Positions 56,283 to 63,779 of a stretch of DNA of 64,000 bases are shown piece after piece. A program made the position numbers and the translations under genes. The notes beneath the pieces are model-generated. The model saw nothing but the letters and a program-made list of their open reading frames with translations. It had not been told where the DNA came from and made no database searches. The DNA lies in NCBI RefSeq assembly GCF_900106645.1, contig NZ_FNMV01000012.1, positions 1 to 64,000 on the forward strand, in the 5' to 3' direction. How positions within the stretch are numbered: position 1 is the first letter of the stretch; each line of letters begins with the position of its first letter. The DNA comes from Flavobacterium degerlachei (GTDB lineage Bacteria; Bacteroidota; Bacteroidia; Flavobacteriales; Flavobacteriaceae).

Positions 56283-56334
56283 TGTGGAGAATACCGGATT
56301 CGAACCGGTCACCTTCCCGAAAGCCTTCGGGACA
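56283..56334 (-). pseudogene. 3'-terminal tRNA fragment, left copy
   Basis: On the minus strand an intact T arm (CCGG-TTCGAAT-CCGG), the 3' acceptor strand ATTCTCC and discriminator A are present. A CCCGA/TCGGG hairpin stands where the anticodon arm would be, and no D arm or 5' acceptor exists. Positions 56283-56314 repeat 56641-56672 with two differences, both in the T stem and compensating for each other. Confidence 0.75.
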
Positions 56335-56336
56335 CT

Positions 56337-56591
56337 CTAGTCATATGAGTTTTGAGATATTAAATATTCGATATATTTTCTGCTTTTCTTTTTTTTGATT
56401 TCCATTTCTCTTTTTACAGCTAATGCCCTAGAGTCAAAAGTTTCAAAATGTACGATTATCCAATCTTTTGCAGCTTTGGTATAGGTACTTCTACTATTTA
56501 AATGGTCGTTAAGTCTGTTCTCAATGTTTTCACAAGAACCGGTGTAGTATTTATTTAAAGTCTTCGAGAAAATAATGTAAGTATAAAACAT
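56337..56591 (-). CDS. Small GIY-YIG family nuclease
   Basis: The 84-residue protein is a single GIY-YIG domain of the YhbQ/UPF0213 kind. It has FYTYIIFSK and YYTGSC for the two signature strands, Arg26, His30 (NRLNDHL) and the metal-binding Glu62 in KREMEIK. The last codons end three bases before the left tRNA fragment. Homing-type GIY-YIG nucleases cut a specific site, but the small single-domain group is poorly understood. Its position between tRNA fragments is the reason for interest. Confidence 0.85.
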   Translation of the reverse strand: MFYTYIIFSKTLNKYYTGSCENIENRLNDHLNSRSTYTKAAKDWIIVHFETFDSRALAVKREMEIKKKKSRKYIEYLISQNSYD

Positions 56592-56970
56592 AGGCTTTAA
56601 AATAAAAAAATACTCAAGTCGTCTGACTTGAGTATTAAAATGTGGAGAATATCGGATTCGAACCGATCACCTCTTGCCTGCCAGGCGGGGCCGTATTAAT
56701 CAAAACCCTATTTTTACTGGGATTGTGTTTTTTTAAGTGTTGCAAAAACATACATTTTAGAGCATTTTGCCACTCAATAAGTACACTTAGATAATGAGAA
56801 TATTTCATTGTTTTTTTGGTTAAATTATATTCATACTGAAGTAACAGATTCTATGGACTATCGCAAACCTCAGCAGTAATCATTAAAATTATTTAGAGAA
56901 AAAGGCTGTGGTGAAAATGTATTTAGTTATTTTGGAAACTATAACCAAAATGATGTTAAAATCATAAGAA
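56592..56970. other. Gene-free stretch after the tRNA fragments
   Basis: This 379-base stretch includes the right tRNA fragment. A short degenerate-looking open stretch (about 56880-56969) reads through KLFREKGCGENVFSYF but has no start codon. I recognise nothing else. Confidence 0.4.
56641..56687 (-). pseudogene. 3' half of tRNA-Ala(GGC), right copy
   Basis: On the minus strand the sequence GCCTGGCAGGCAAGAGG contains the loop CTGGCAG, giving anticodon GGC. It is followed by the T arm CGG-TTCGAAT-CCG and ATTCTCCACA. The 5' strand of the anticodon stem (CTT) and everything before it are replaced by unrelated sequence (GGCCCC). The fragment therefore begins inside the anticodon arm, as a tRNA-targeted attachment site would. 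Confidence 0.7.
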
Positions 56971-57369
56971 ATGAAAATAATTGATAAGCTAGCTTGGATT
57001 GAAATTGTAGACAAGAAGATTCTATCTACAAAATCTTTTGGAAAAGATAAATACTATATTCCTGGTGGTAAAAGAGATAATTTTGAAACCGACAAGGAAG
57101 CTTTATCTCGAGAAATAAAAGAAGAACTAAGTGTAGAGTTAAATACAGATACTTTAAAATTTATTGGAGTATTTCAAGCTCACGCTCATGGGCATTCTGC
57201 AGATACGTTTGTTAAAATGACTTGCTATTCGGCAAGTTTTACTGGTTTGCTAGAAGCGAATTCAGAAATTGAGGAAATTATTTGGCTGTCTTATTCCGAT
57301 AAAGATAAAATATCAGAGGTTGATAAGTTAATTTTTAATTTTTTGAAAGAAAGTAATATGTTAGATTAA
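56971..57369 (+). CDS. NUDIX hydrolase
   Basis: The 132-residue protein has a complete Nudix box (residues 33-55, GKRDNFE, then REIKEELSVEL) with metal-binding Glu residues. It starts MKIIDKLAWIEI, in the manner of small single-domain nudix enzymes related to MutT and DNA mismatch/nucleotide clean-up enzymes. The substrate cannot be inferred. It is the first complete plus-strand gene of the accessory region and stands alone. Confidence 0.85.
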   Translation: MKIIDKLAWIEIVDKKILSTKSFGKDKYYIPGGKRDNFETDKEALSREIKEELSVELNTDTLKFIGVFQAHAHGHSADTFVKMTCYSASFTGLLEANSEIEEIIWLSYSDKDKISEVDKLIFNFLKESNMLD

Positions 57370-57473
57370 ACAATATTTAGGAACTCATGACGAAACTGCA
57401 TCTGCAAACTGGTTTGACGGAATTTGTAGAGTAGTAATTTAGGTTTGTATAAAATATAAATTACGTGAAATTA

Positions 57474-58094
57474 TTATATTTCTAATATTGAATTGTCTAT
57501 TATCTTCCAATCACCTTTATATGAAACAATATTAATAGCTTTTCCAACAATTTTATTTTTTAAATTTTCAATCAATTTGTCAGTAATTTTATTTCTATCA
57601 TTAACCCTTAATGCTAATTCTCTAATTTCGATAGTTCCCCAACCTATATCGTCTATTCTACGAAAATATATATTTAGTTCCCTTAACACCTCAGGATATC
57701 CGATTCTGTATGTTCCATTTCCACCATCAGTTGCTCCGAAAGGAACAGACATTCCATTTTTAATTCCCGATACTGTTCTAGTTAACGAGGTAGTATCATA
57801 TTTTAAATCAATTATTTTTACTTTATAAACATCTTTTATTGACTTATCATTGAAAATTTGATTTGTCATGCTTATATCTATGGCATTGAAACCTTTTTCA
57901 GTTTCAATTACTTTAAAATCAATAACAAAACGATTTCTATCAACCCAATCTGTATAAAGATAATTTGTTACATTATTTAAAAATTTTTCTTTCTCTCTAA
58001 ATTGTGAAATATGGAAAAAGCATCTATTTTCGTTTTCATCTTTTATGAATCCAAATCCTTTTTCTTGAATATAATCTATTATAATTCCTTTCAT
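57474..58094 (-). CDS. Cold-shock-domain protein with unknown C-terminal region
   Basis: The 206-residue protein has an N-terminal cold-shock (OB-fold) domain (about 1-67) with RNP-like motifs GFGFIKDE and CFFHISQF. The remaining 140 residues are unfamiliar, beta-rich and hydrophilic, with SGIKNGMSVPFGATDGG. This two-part form is much longer than the 65-70 residues of ordinary cold-shock proteins. It may bind nucleic acid, and the C-terminal role is not known. It sits among nuclease and defence genes. Confidence 0.7.
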   Translation of the reverse strand: MKGIIIDYIQEKGFGFIKDENENRCFFHISQFREKEKFLNNVTNYLYTDWVDRNRFVIDFKVIETEKGFNAIDISMTNQIFNDKSIKDVYKVKIIDLKYDTTSLTRTVSGIKNGMSVPFGATDGGNGTYRIGYPEVLRELNIYFRRIDDIGWGTIEIRELALRVNDRNKITDKLIENLKNKIVGKAINIVSYKGDWKIIDNSILEI

Positions 58095-58301
58095 ATAATG
58101 ACTTACTGGATTGTTTATGGTAAAATAATATTTGCCTAATTTATAAAATATTAAAGCAAATATATAATTAAATCACATGGAAAATTATTGGTAGGTTTAA
58201 CTGAAAACAAAAGCCATTTTAAATAAAATTTTTCGGAAGATAATTGGGAAATGATTCTCAAAATTTTTTACATTATTCAAAAATTCTCAAGTATAAAAAA
58301 A

Positions 58302-59303
58302 TTATGCGTTGCGTAAATTCCATTTGTGCGTAGCTGTAGTATCTAGCTTATCATTTAATTCAACAAGCTCAAATAAATATGAAATAACTTGAGGTCTGTT
58401 TGCAGTAATATTTTCTCTGTATATAGAAACTGAATTGTTGTCAAAAAATTTATACTGTAATTCTTCCGCAATATTCATTGCTTGAATAAAAATATCTCCT
58501 TGGTCAGTTGTAAAGCCTCTGTTTTTTCCATCTAAAACTTGATTGCAATAATGTGTTAAAACTATGATGAAATTTGTTAATCGAATTGCTGGATGCGGAT
58601 GAGTTTTTTCAGCGTAATATAGATTATCTGAATTTCCTTCAAAAGATAATAGATACAAAATTATTGGAACTGAGAACAATACAATCATAGCTTCAACCAA
58701 AGGCTTTGAAACTTCTTCACCGAATAACTTTTCAGAATATTGCATTATATGAGTTCCTAAACACAGAGCACTAAAAGTATCTGCATCGATTTCCATTAGA
58801 TGTCTGTTAATGTCGAAAACTTCTATTGTTTCGGGATTCTCTTCTAAATTAAGTTCAAGGTAATCTGATTTTTGAATTAGATGAGCTAATTCATGATAAA
58901 AGGTAAAATGCAAACCAGCTTGATACATTAGATTATTTATAGGAGTATCTGTATAGGGAGCTAGTTTTTCAAATAAAAAAATATCGGATTCAATAATTAA
59001 TGTTTCGTTAGTTTTAAAATTATTTATTAACCAATTTATGGTTCCCATGTAGATTCCAATAAGATAATAGCCATTGTCACTTAAACCAGCTTTAGCATTA
59101 ATTGAGAAATTATTAATAAAATATAAATAAGCGGGCACAATCCCATAAACACTATTAATCTGTAATGTTTCTCGATAGAAACTGAAAACATTTAAAAACT
59201 CTGATTGATTAGGCGAAAATTCAAGGTCATAAAACTGACTTACATTGAACCCTAGGTCATTCATTATACTATCAATATTTTCATTATAATCCTGTAAAGT
59301 CAT
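58302..59303 (-). CDS. Predicted zinc metalloprotease with HELAH motif
   Basis: The 333-residue protein has HELAH at 137-141 in a helix (FTFYHELAHLIQ) and, 30 residues later, MEIDADTFSAL (E171, D175). This is the HExxH plus ExxxD arrangement of gluzincin-type zinc proteases. A hydrophobic segment (about 205-220) may touch the membrane. I do not recognise the family. The phage-exclusion protease Lit also carries HExxH, but no further similarity can be shown. It lies 185 bases downstream of the restriction operon on the same strand, in the expected place for a defence-associated gene. Confidence 0.65.
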   Translation of the reverse strand: MTLQDYNENIDSIMNDLGFNVSQFYDLEFSPNQSEFLNVFSFYRETLQINSVYGIVPAYLYFINNFSINAKAGLSDNGYYLIGIYMGTINWLINNFKTNETLIIESDIFLFEKLAPYTDTPINNLMYQAGLHFTFYHELAHLIQKSDYLELNLEENPETIEVFDINRHLMEIDADTFSALCLGTHIMQYSEKLFGEEVSKPLVEAMIVLFSVPIILYLLSFEGNSDNLYYAEKTHPHPAIRLTNFIIVLTHYCNQVLDGKNRGFTTDQGDIFIQAMNIAEELQYKFFDNNSVSIYRENITANRPQVISYLFELVELNDKLDTTATHKWNLRNA

Positions 59304-59488
59304 ATTTTAAATTATTAAAAACAGATATAAAATAATAAGGCGATTTTTAATCTCTTAATTATAGATGGATAGCTTTGAGCAAGAAGTGAAAAGTATACTT
59401 TTCAGAACGAATAAAAAAAAGTTTAGTTTTATTTAAGCTTACCATCTCTTCCAATAATAATTGTTGGAGTTGAACCTTAATAATTGAT

Positions 59489-60886
59489 TTACTTTTTCAA
59501 ATAAATTTCATCTCGAATATAAGTATCATTTAGCCAAAAAGAATGTTTGGTATATCTATCAGATTTAGTAACAATGTCGATAACTGGTAATACATAAGTA
59601 TCATGAGTAGTTACTGCATGAGGTCTTACGTGTGAAATATCATTCTCACTTTTCTTGGGAAAATTTGTATAGCGAATGCTATTTTTAATTTCTTTTACAA
59701 TTTTTCCTGATGCAACTACTTCTTGTGTTTTGTCCCAAACAACTTTTACTTTTTCTATGTCTGAAACAGGCATGTTCCAAAACTTCGTCTTTCTTAGTAT
59801 AATTTTGTTATTATCAAATTGAAAAAAAACAAATAGAAACTTACGTTCTAAAATTTCCCTAAATTCAGAATTTTCCCAATTATGAGATACAATTTCCATA
59901 TATTCAAAAGCAGGAAAAGACATGTTTTCTTTTGGCAATGAATCTTCTCTTAATCTAACTGTCTTGATTTCGATGTCTGCTTTTGCAAATTCTTCGATTT
60001 CTTTATCTACTGCAATTCCTAAAATTAGTTTAGTAATACTTGAAAAATAATTTTTAGCTAACTTATTAAGTTCTACTCCAAATTCTGCTTGGATTTCATC
60101 AACACTTGCATTATAAAATTTACTGAATTTAGATAAAACTATTTGTTCAATTGTTAGCTCGATAGGCAGATTGCCTGGAATTATTTTCCCATAAACCTCG
60201 GTTGGCTCATTAGCAATTGAAGCAATTATATGGTTGACATATCCTTGTTTTAATGAATATGCTCTTTGTTTAGCTAAAGTGTCAACACCGAATTGTTTTC
60301 TTAGATTTCCACCTTTGCCTCCTTTTGTACAGGCGCCTAAATAAAACGTGTCTCCTTCGGATAATTCATGTGCATGACCTGAAGCAATTTTGTTGGTTAT
60401 TATCTGCCAATCATTTTTTATTATCTCTAAATCATGAGCAGGAAAAGTCCATTCATTAACAAGCTTTATCATATAGTCTAAAATGTCTATTCCCTCTTCC
60501 CTAAAATAAAAAATTAAAAGGAGATGTGCATTTTTTTTCCAAAATGAACTCGTTTCGAATTTTTGAGTCGCAACTTCTAGGTAATTAATTATATTAAGTA
60601 CTAATCGCTCTTTAGAGCGATATTCCTTATTACTTAGTTTCTTTAATGGAGAAGACTTCAATTCCATACCAATTTCCGCAAAATCTGGCAAAGCATCGGA
60701 ATTGGGCTCATACATGAAATAAAATTTTTCCAAAATCTGACCAAAGTTACCTTTGCCTGTATAGCCGTGTTCAATTATCCCAACATCACATGATGTTCTC
60801 AATGAATTTCCTGCTAGTTTTTTAGCGTATTCTAATACAGAATCTTTGTCTTGCGGATTATACGGAAGGTTTTGGTTAGAGCTCAT
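59489..60886 (-). CDS. Sau3AI-family type II restriction endonuclease (MutH fold)
   Basis: The 465-residue protein has an N-terminal MutH-type nuclease core: Asp68, Glu75 and Lys77 in DFAEIGMELK, followed by KERLVLNIINY and HELSEGDTFYLGACTKGG. A second MutH-like half follows (about 245-465, ADIEIKTVRL with Lys308, ENMSFPAFEY), as in Sau3AI, whose two halves form a pseudo-dimer. Sau3AI cuts GATC, so GATC is the natural expectation, but this is inferred. It is the third gene of the operon, one base after the EVE-nuclease gene. Confidence 0.85.
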   Translation of the reverse strand: MSSNQNLPYNPQDKDSVLEYAKKLAGNSLRTSCDVGIIEHGYTGKGNFGQILEKFYFMYEPNSDALPDFAEIGMELKSSPLKKLSNKEYRSKERLVLNIINYLEVATQKFETSSFWKKNAHLLLIFYFREEGIDILDYMIKLVNEWTFPAHDLEIIKNDWQIITNKIASGHAHELSEGDTFYLGACTKGGKGGNLRKQFGVDTLAKQRAYSLKQGYVNHIIASIANEPTEVYGKIIPGNLPIELTIEQIVLSKFSKFYNASVDEIQAEFGVELNKLAKNYFSSITKLILGIAVDKEIEEFAKADIEIKTVRLREDSLPKENMSFPAFEYMEIVSHNWENSEFREILERKFLFVFFQFDNNKIILRKTKFWNMPVSDIEKVKVVWDKTQEVVASGKIVKEIKNSIRYTNFPKKSENDISHVRPHAVTTHDTYVLPVIDIVTKSDRYTKHSFWLNDTYIRDEIYLKK

Positions 60887-60887
60887 C

Positions 60888-62048
60888 TTAAATTATTTCA
60901 TAAATTAAATTCTCTTTAGTGATATCAAAATTATAAGTAACTAATCTTACATTGTTCCATGTTTTAGAAACTGAAGGTCTTACTCCATTAATGTATTTTC
61001 TTTCAACAATATCCTGATAAGTATCTATTGCTTCTTGAGTATAACTATGCCCTAGTAAAAAGGCATTTATCATACTATAGTCTCCATATGTGTATTCATT
61101 TTTAATCCAATCCACATACTTCATTAATTGCATTACATCTTGAACTTCAACTTGACCTTTTTTTATTTCAATTACCAAGAAATTGGAAATTGTCGGTTTC
61201 TGATTTTTAATGTATTTGTATCCAAATATGTCCATTTTGTCCATGTAATCAATTGGTTTAAAAGGGGAAGCTATGATTTGATGGGTTAAGTAATCCCATT
61301 TTCCAAATACTTCGACTGCATTTTCTTCTAAGTTTGTTAATTGATGTATAAGTGAAGCTTCGATTGCCATCTCATGCTTTAAACTACCATTTGGATTGTT
61401 AATATTATTTAGAAAAGGTACTGTTGTTAATCTATAATCTGAATTATTTGATACTAAAGCTTCTATTTGTAAATGTGATTTGACAAAATCACTTTGAATA
61501 GTATTTATTATACTAGAATTATTAATTACTTCAATATTACGTCTCAATATTATATTTTTAAAAGCTTGATTTTCTTCATCAGAAAATTTTATAAAACTTA
61601 ATTTCCAAAATGCACGTAAAATTTTAAATTGATTTGGTGCTGATGCTAAAGTCTCATCCATGTCTATACCATCTTTGAAAAAATATGGACTGGGTTTAAA
61701 TGTGCAAACAAATCTATATTGTAAACTTTCTTTGCTGCCATTATCAAGTATTAACTTAGATTTAATAGTATCATAATCTGGAGTATCTGGGTAATTTGCT
61801 TTTGGATAATTTAGAAATTTACATTCGCCACTAATATTTATTAATATTCCGATGCCATAAATTTTTCTCTTTATGAAAAAATAAACATTATCTCCTTCTG
61901 CCATAGAACTGTAATCTGCAAAAGTACCTTCATGATGTATTTTCCACAATCCTCCTGACGGCAATGATAACCTGGTTGAATAGGTGCCTTTGTCAATACA
62001 ATTCATTAAAGAATCTATACTGTCAAGGCTGAATAAATAGCCTGCCAT
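60888..62048 (-). CDS. EVE/PUA-like domain fused to a NucS-like PD-(D/E)XK nuclease
   Basis: The 386-residue protein lies between methylase and endonuclease with 1-3 bases on each side. The N-terminal part (about 1-85) has YLFSLDS, GLWKIHH, GTFADYSSMAEGDNVYFFIK and YGIGIL, like EVE/PUA modules that bind modified bases. The C-terminal part (about 225-335) has Glu230, Asp273 in DIFGY, Glu294 and Lys296 in VIEIKKG, Gln307 and YVDW, the NucS/EndoMS-type nuclease core. The middle is unrecognised. A sensor plus nuclease would suit modified-DNA restriction or repair of methylation damage. The fold calls are mine from motifs and unverified. Confidence 0.6.
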   Translation of the reverse strand: MAGYLFSLDSIDSLMNCIDKGTYSTRLSLPSGGLWKIHHEGTFADYSSMAEGDNVYFFIKRKIYGIGILINISGECKFLNYPKANYPDTPDYDTIKSKLILDNGSKESLQYRFVCTFKPSPYFFKDGIDMDETLASAPNQFKILRAFWKLSFIKFSDEENQAFKNIILRRNIEVINNSSIINTIQSDFVKSHLQIEALVSNNSDYRLTTVPFLNNINNPNGSLKHEMAIEASLIHQLTNLEENAVEVFGKWDYLTHQIIASPFKPIDYMDKMDIFGYKYIKNQKPTISNFLVIEIKKGQVEVQDVMQLMKYVDWIKNEYTYGDYSMINAFLLGHSYTQEAIDTYQDIVERKYINGVRPSVSKTWNNVRLVTYNFDITKENLIYEII

Positions 62049-62051
62049 AAA

Positions 62052-63320
62052 TTAGGGGATGTTTATCTTGTTCTGTAATGAAATTCCAATTTTTTCTATA
62101 ACTCCTACAACTAAAGCATTTCCCATGAAAAAAGCTCTTTTAGTATCTAAAATACCTTCAAGTTTTGTGTGATTATCTGGAAACATATTCAAGCGTTCAA
62201 GTTCAATTGGTGTTAGTCTTCTTAGGCCTTCTTTTGTTGCAATAACATGTTTGAATCTTGATGGGGATTTGCCACCCTCACCAGTAATTATCGTTCTCGA
62301 AGACTTATCTAATGGGTCTGGGAAATTCATACTTCCCTCACTATATTTGTATTCAAATCCTTCAGAATTTATTTTAGAATGACTTTTAGAACCTTTTAAA
62401 TAGCTCCATTTGTCTAAGTCATTTTCGTTAATATAGAAGTCTTCATCAACTTTTCCAGACAACATTATATCTTTAATTGTTGTTTGTTTACCATCGTAAC
62501 TTGGTATAGAATGAATAGTGGTGACCTCTCCATTTATCATTACTCCAGTATTTTCAAATAGACTTTTAGCGGTTCCTTTATTAAATTCATTTGAAATTTG
62601 CACAATATCATTATCCAACGTGAAGAATTTAAAATTGTTTACGTTTTCAACGGAAACAGGGAAAGCTTCTGCTATTGTACCATTATTAAGAACCCATTCT
62701 GTTGGGGTAGATTCAATTATTTGATTGAAAATTCTAGATGTGCTGTGGTATGCCAATATAAAAACTCTTCTTCGTCTTTGGGGTAATCCATATTCAGCAG
62801 CATTTATGACTCTCCATTCAACTGCATATCCTAATTCATTTAAACTTTGTAGTATAATTGCAAAATCTCGACCTCTTTGACCAGATGGGGATTTAAGTAA
62901 TCGGTCAACATTTTCAAGAAATAAAAACCTTGGTTTATTTTCTTTTTCATTCAGAATCTTATGGATTGACCACCATAAAACACCTTTTTTACCAATTAAT
63001 CCTTTTGAGTTTTTCAAAGTTGTAGCTACAGAATAATCTTGGCACGGAAATCCACCCACTAATAAATCATGGTCAGGAATCGTTTCAACATCTACTGATG
63101 CTATATCTTCATTGCTGTGATTTATTGTACCCCACCTATCTTCATAAACTTTTGAGGCGTGCTGAGCTTTTGTTGAAGGCTCCCACTGGTTACTCCATAC
63201 TACTTCAAATTCAGAATTAAGGTCTTCGCTATATCCACTAGTAGCTGATTTATTATCCCATCCCTCTAATCCAAGCCTGAACCCTCCTACACCAGCAAAT
63301 AATTCTGCAACTCTAGTCAT
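62052..63320 (-). CDS. C5-cytosine DNA methyltransferase, Sau3AI-type
   Basis: The 422-residue enzyme has motif I FAGVGGFRLGLEG (8-20), motif IV GGFPCQDYS with catalytic Cys93, ENV at 136-138 and QRRRRVF at 181-187. The target recognition region (about 200-330) is followed by the C-terminal block LDKSSRTIITGEGGKSPSRF, LRRLTPIELERLNMFP and RAFFMGNALVVG, which is like M.Sau3AI and M.LlaKR2I. It would protect the host site by 5-methylcytosine. It is the first gene of the three-gene operon, and its promoter lies in the 63321-63533 divergent spacer. Confidence 0.9.
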   Translation of the reverse strand: MTRVAELFAGVGGFRLGLEGWDNKSATSGYSEDLNSEFEVVWSNQWEPSTKAQHASKVYEDRWGTINHSNEDIASVDVETIPDHDLLVGGFPCQDYSVATTLKNSKGLIGKKGVLWWSIHKILNEKENKPRFLFLENVDRLLKSPSGQRGRDFAIILQSLNELGYAVEWRVINAAEYGLPQRRRRVFILAYHSTSRIFNQIIESTPTEWVLNNGTIAEAFPVSVENVNNFKFFTLDNDIVQISNEFNKGTAKSLFENTGVMINGEVTTIHSIPSYDGKQTTIKDIMLSGKVDEDFYINENDLDKWSYLKGSKSHSKINSEGFEYKYSEGSMNFPDPLDKSSRTIITGEGGKSPSRFKHVIATKEGLRRLTPIELERLNMFPDNHTKLEGILDTKRAFFMGNALVVGVIEKIGISLQNKINIP

Positions 63321-63533
63321 TTTTATTCCTTTAGTATAAATTAATTTTAACTTTCTTCACAAAAGTATTCAATTAGAAATAAAATTATTGATTTAATTGG
63401 TATAAATATAGTGTTCAATATATTGCACATGTTTAATTGTTAACGTATATTTGTTTAGGACTTAGCAAGATAAATAAACCTTATTTTTTAATCCAAAGTA
63501 GAGTAATAAATAGCACATAATTTTATAATTATC

Positions 63534-63776
63534 ATGAGCACATTCATAAATGAAGAAGAAAAACTAAAGCATCCATTTTATAAATTGATGGAATTAAGAG
63601 ATAATGCTTTGGAATCAGAATTAAATTCATGGTCAAGATTAGATTTAATAGAATGGCTTTGTTGGAATGACCGAAATGGCGTTTACAGGGATGATGAATC
63701 GTTGCATGAGTTTGGCAATATAGTTAGTAAAGAAGAAGCTATTGAAATTATTACCAGACAAATAACGAAAGCGTAA
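63534..63776 (+). CDS. Small hypothetical protein paired with an HTH regulator
   Basis: The 80-residue acidic protein has no membrane segment or known domain. It has HPFYKLMELRDNALESEL, SRLDLIEWLCWNDRNGVYRDD and SKEEAIEIITRQI. It is three bases upstream of an XRE-type regulator, so the two are cotranscribed, and divergent from the restriction operon. Short acidic partners of HTH genes may be antitoxin-like or act on the regulator, but nothing here proves it. Confidence 0.65.
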   Translation: MSTFINEEEKLKHPFYKLMELRDNALESELNSWSRLDLIEWLCWNDRNGVYRDDESLHEFGNIVSKEEAIEIITRQITKA

Positions 63777-63779
63777 ATA

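Larger units (their letters stand above)
56283..56672. mobile_element. Candidate small mobile unit: GIY-YIG gene between tRNA 3' direct repeats
   Basis: A 32-bp direct repeat (56283-56314 and 56641-56672) made of tRNA 3' ends flanks a single GIY-YIG nuclease gene with a period of 358 bases. This is the layout expected of an element that inserts at tRNA 3' ends and carries a replacement end. It could instead be a decayed tRNA cluster. There is no integrase or terminal inverted repeat. Confidence 0.4.

Noticed and set aside
56337..56700. Complete tRNA genes at the two tRNA-like spots
   Set aside because: Both lack a 5' acceptor strand and D arm, so they are fragments and not functional tRNAs.
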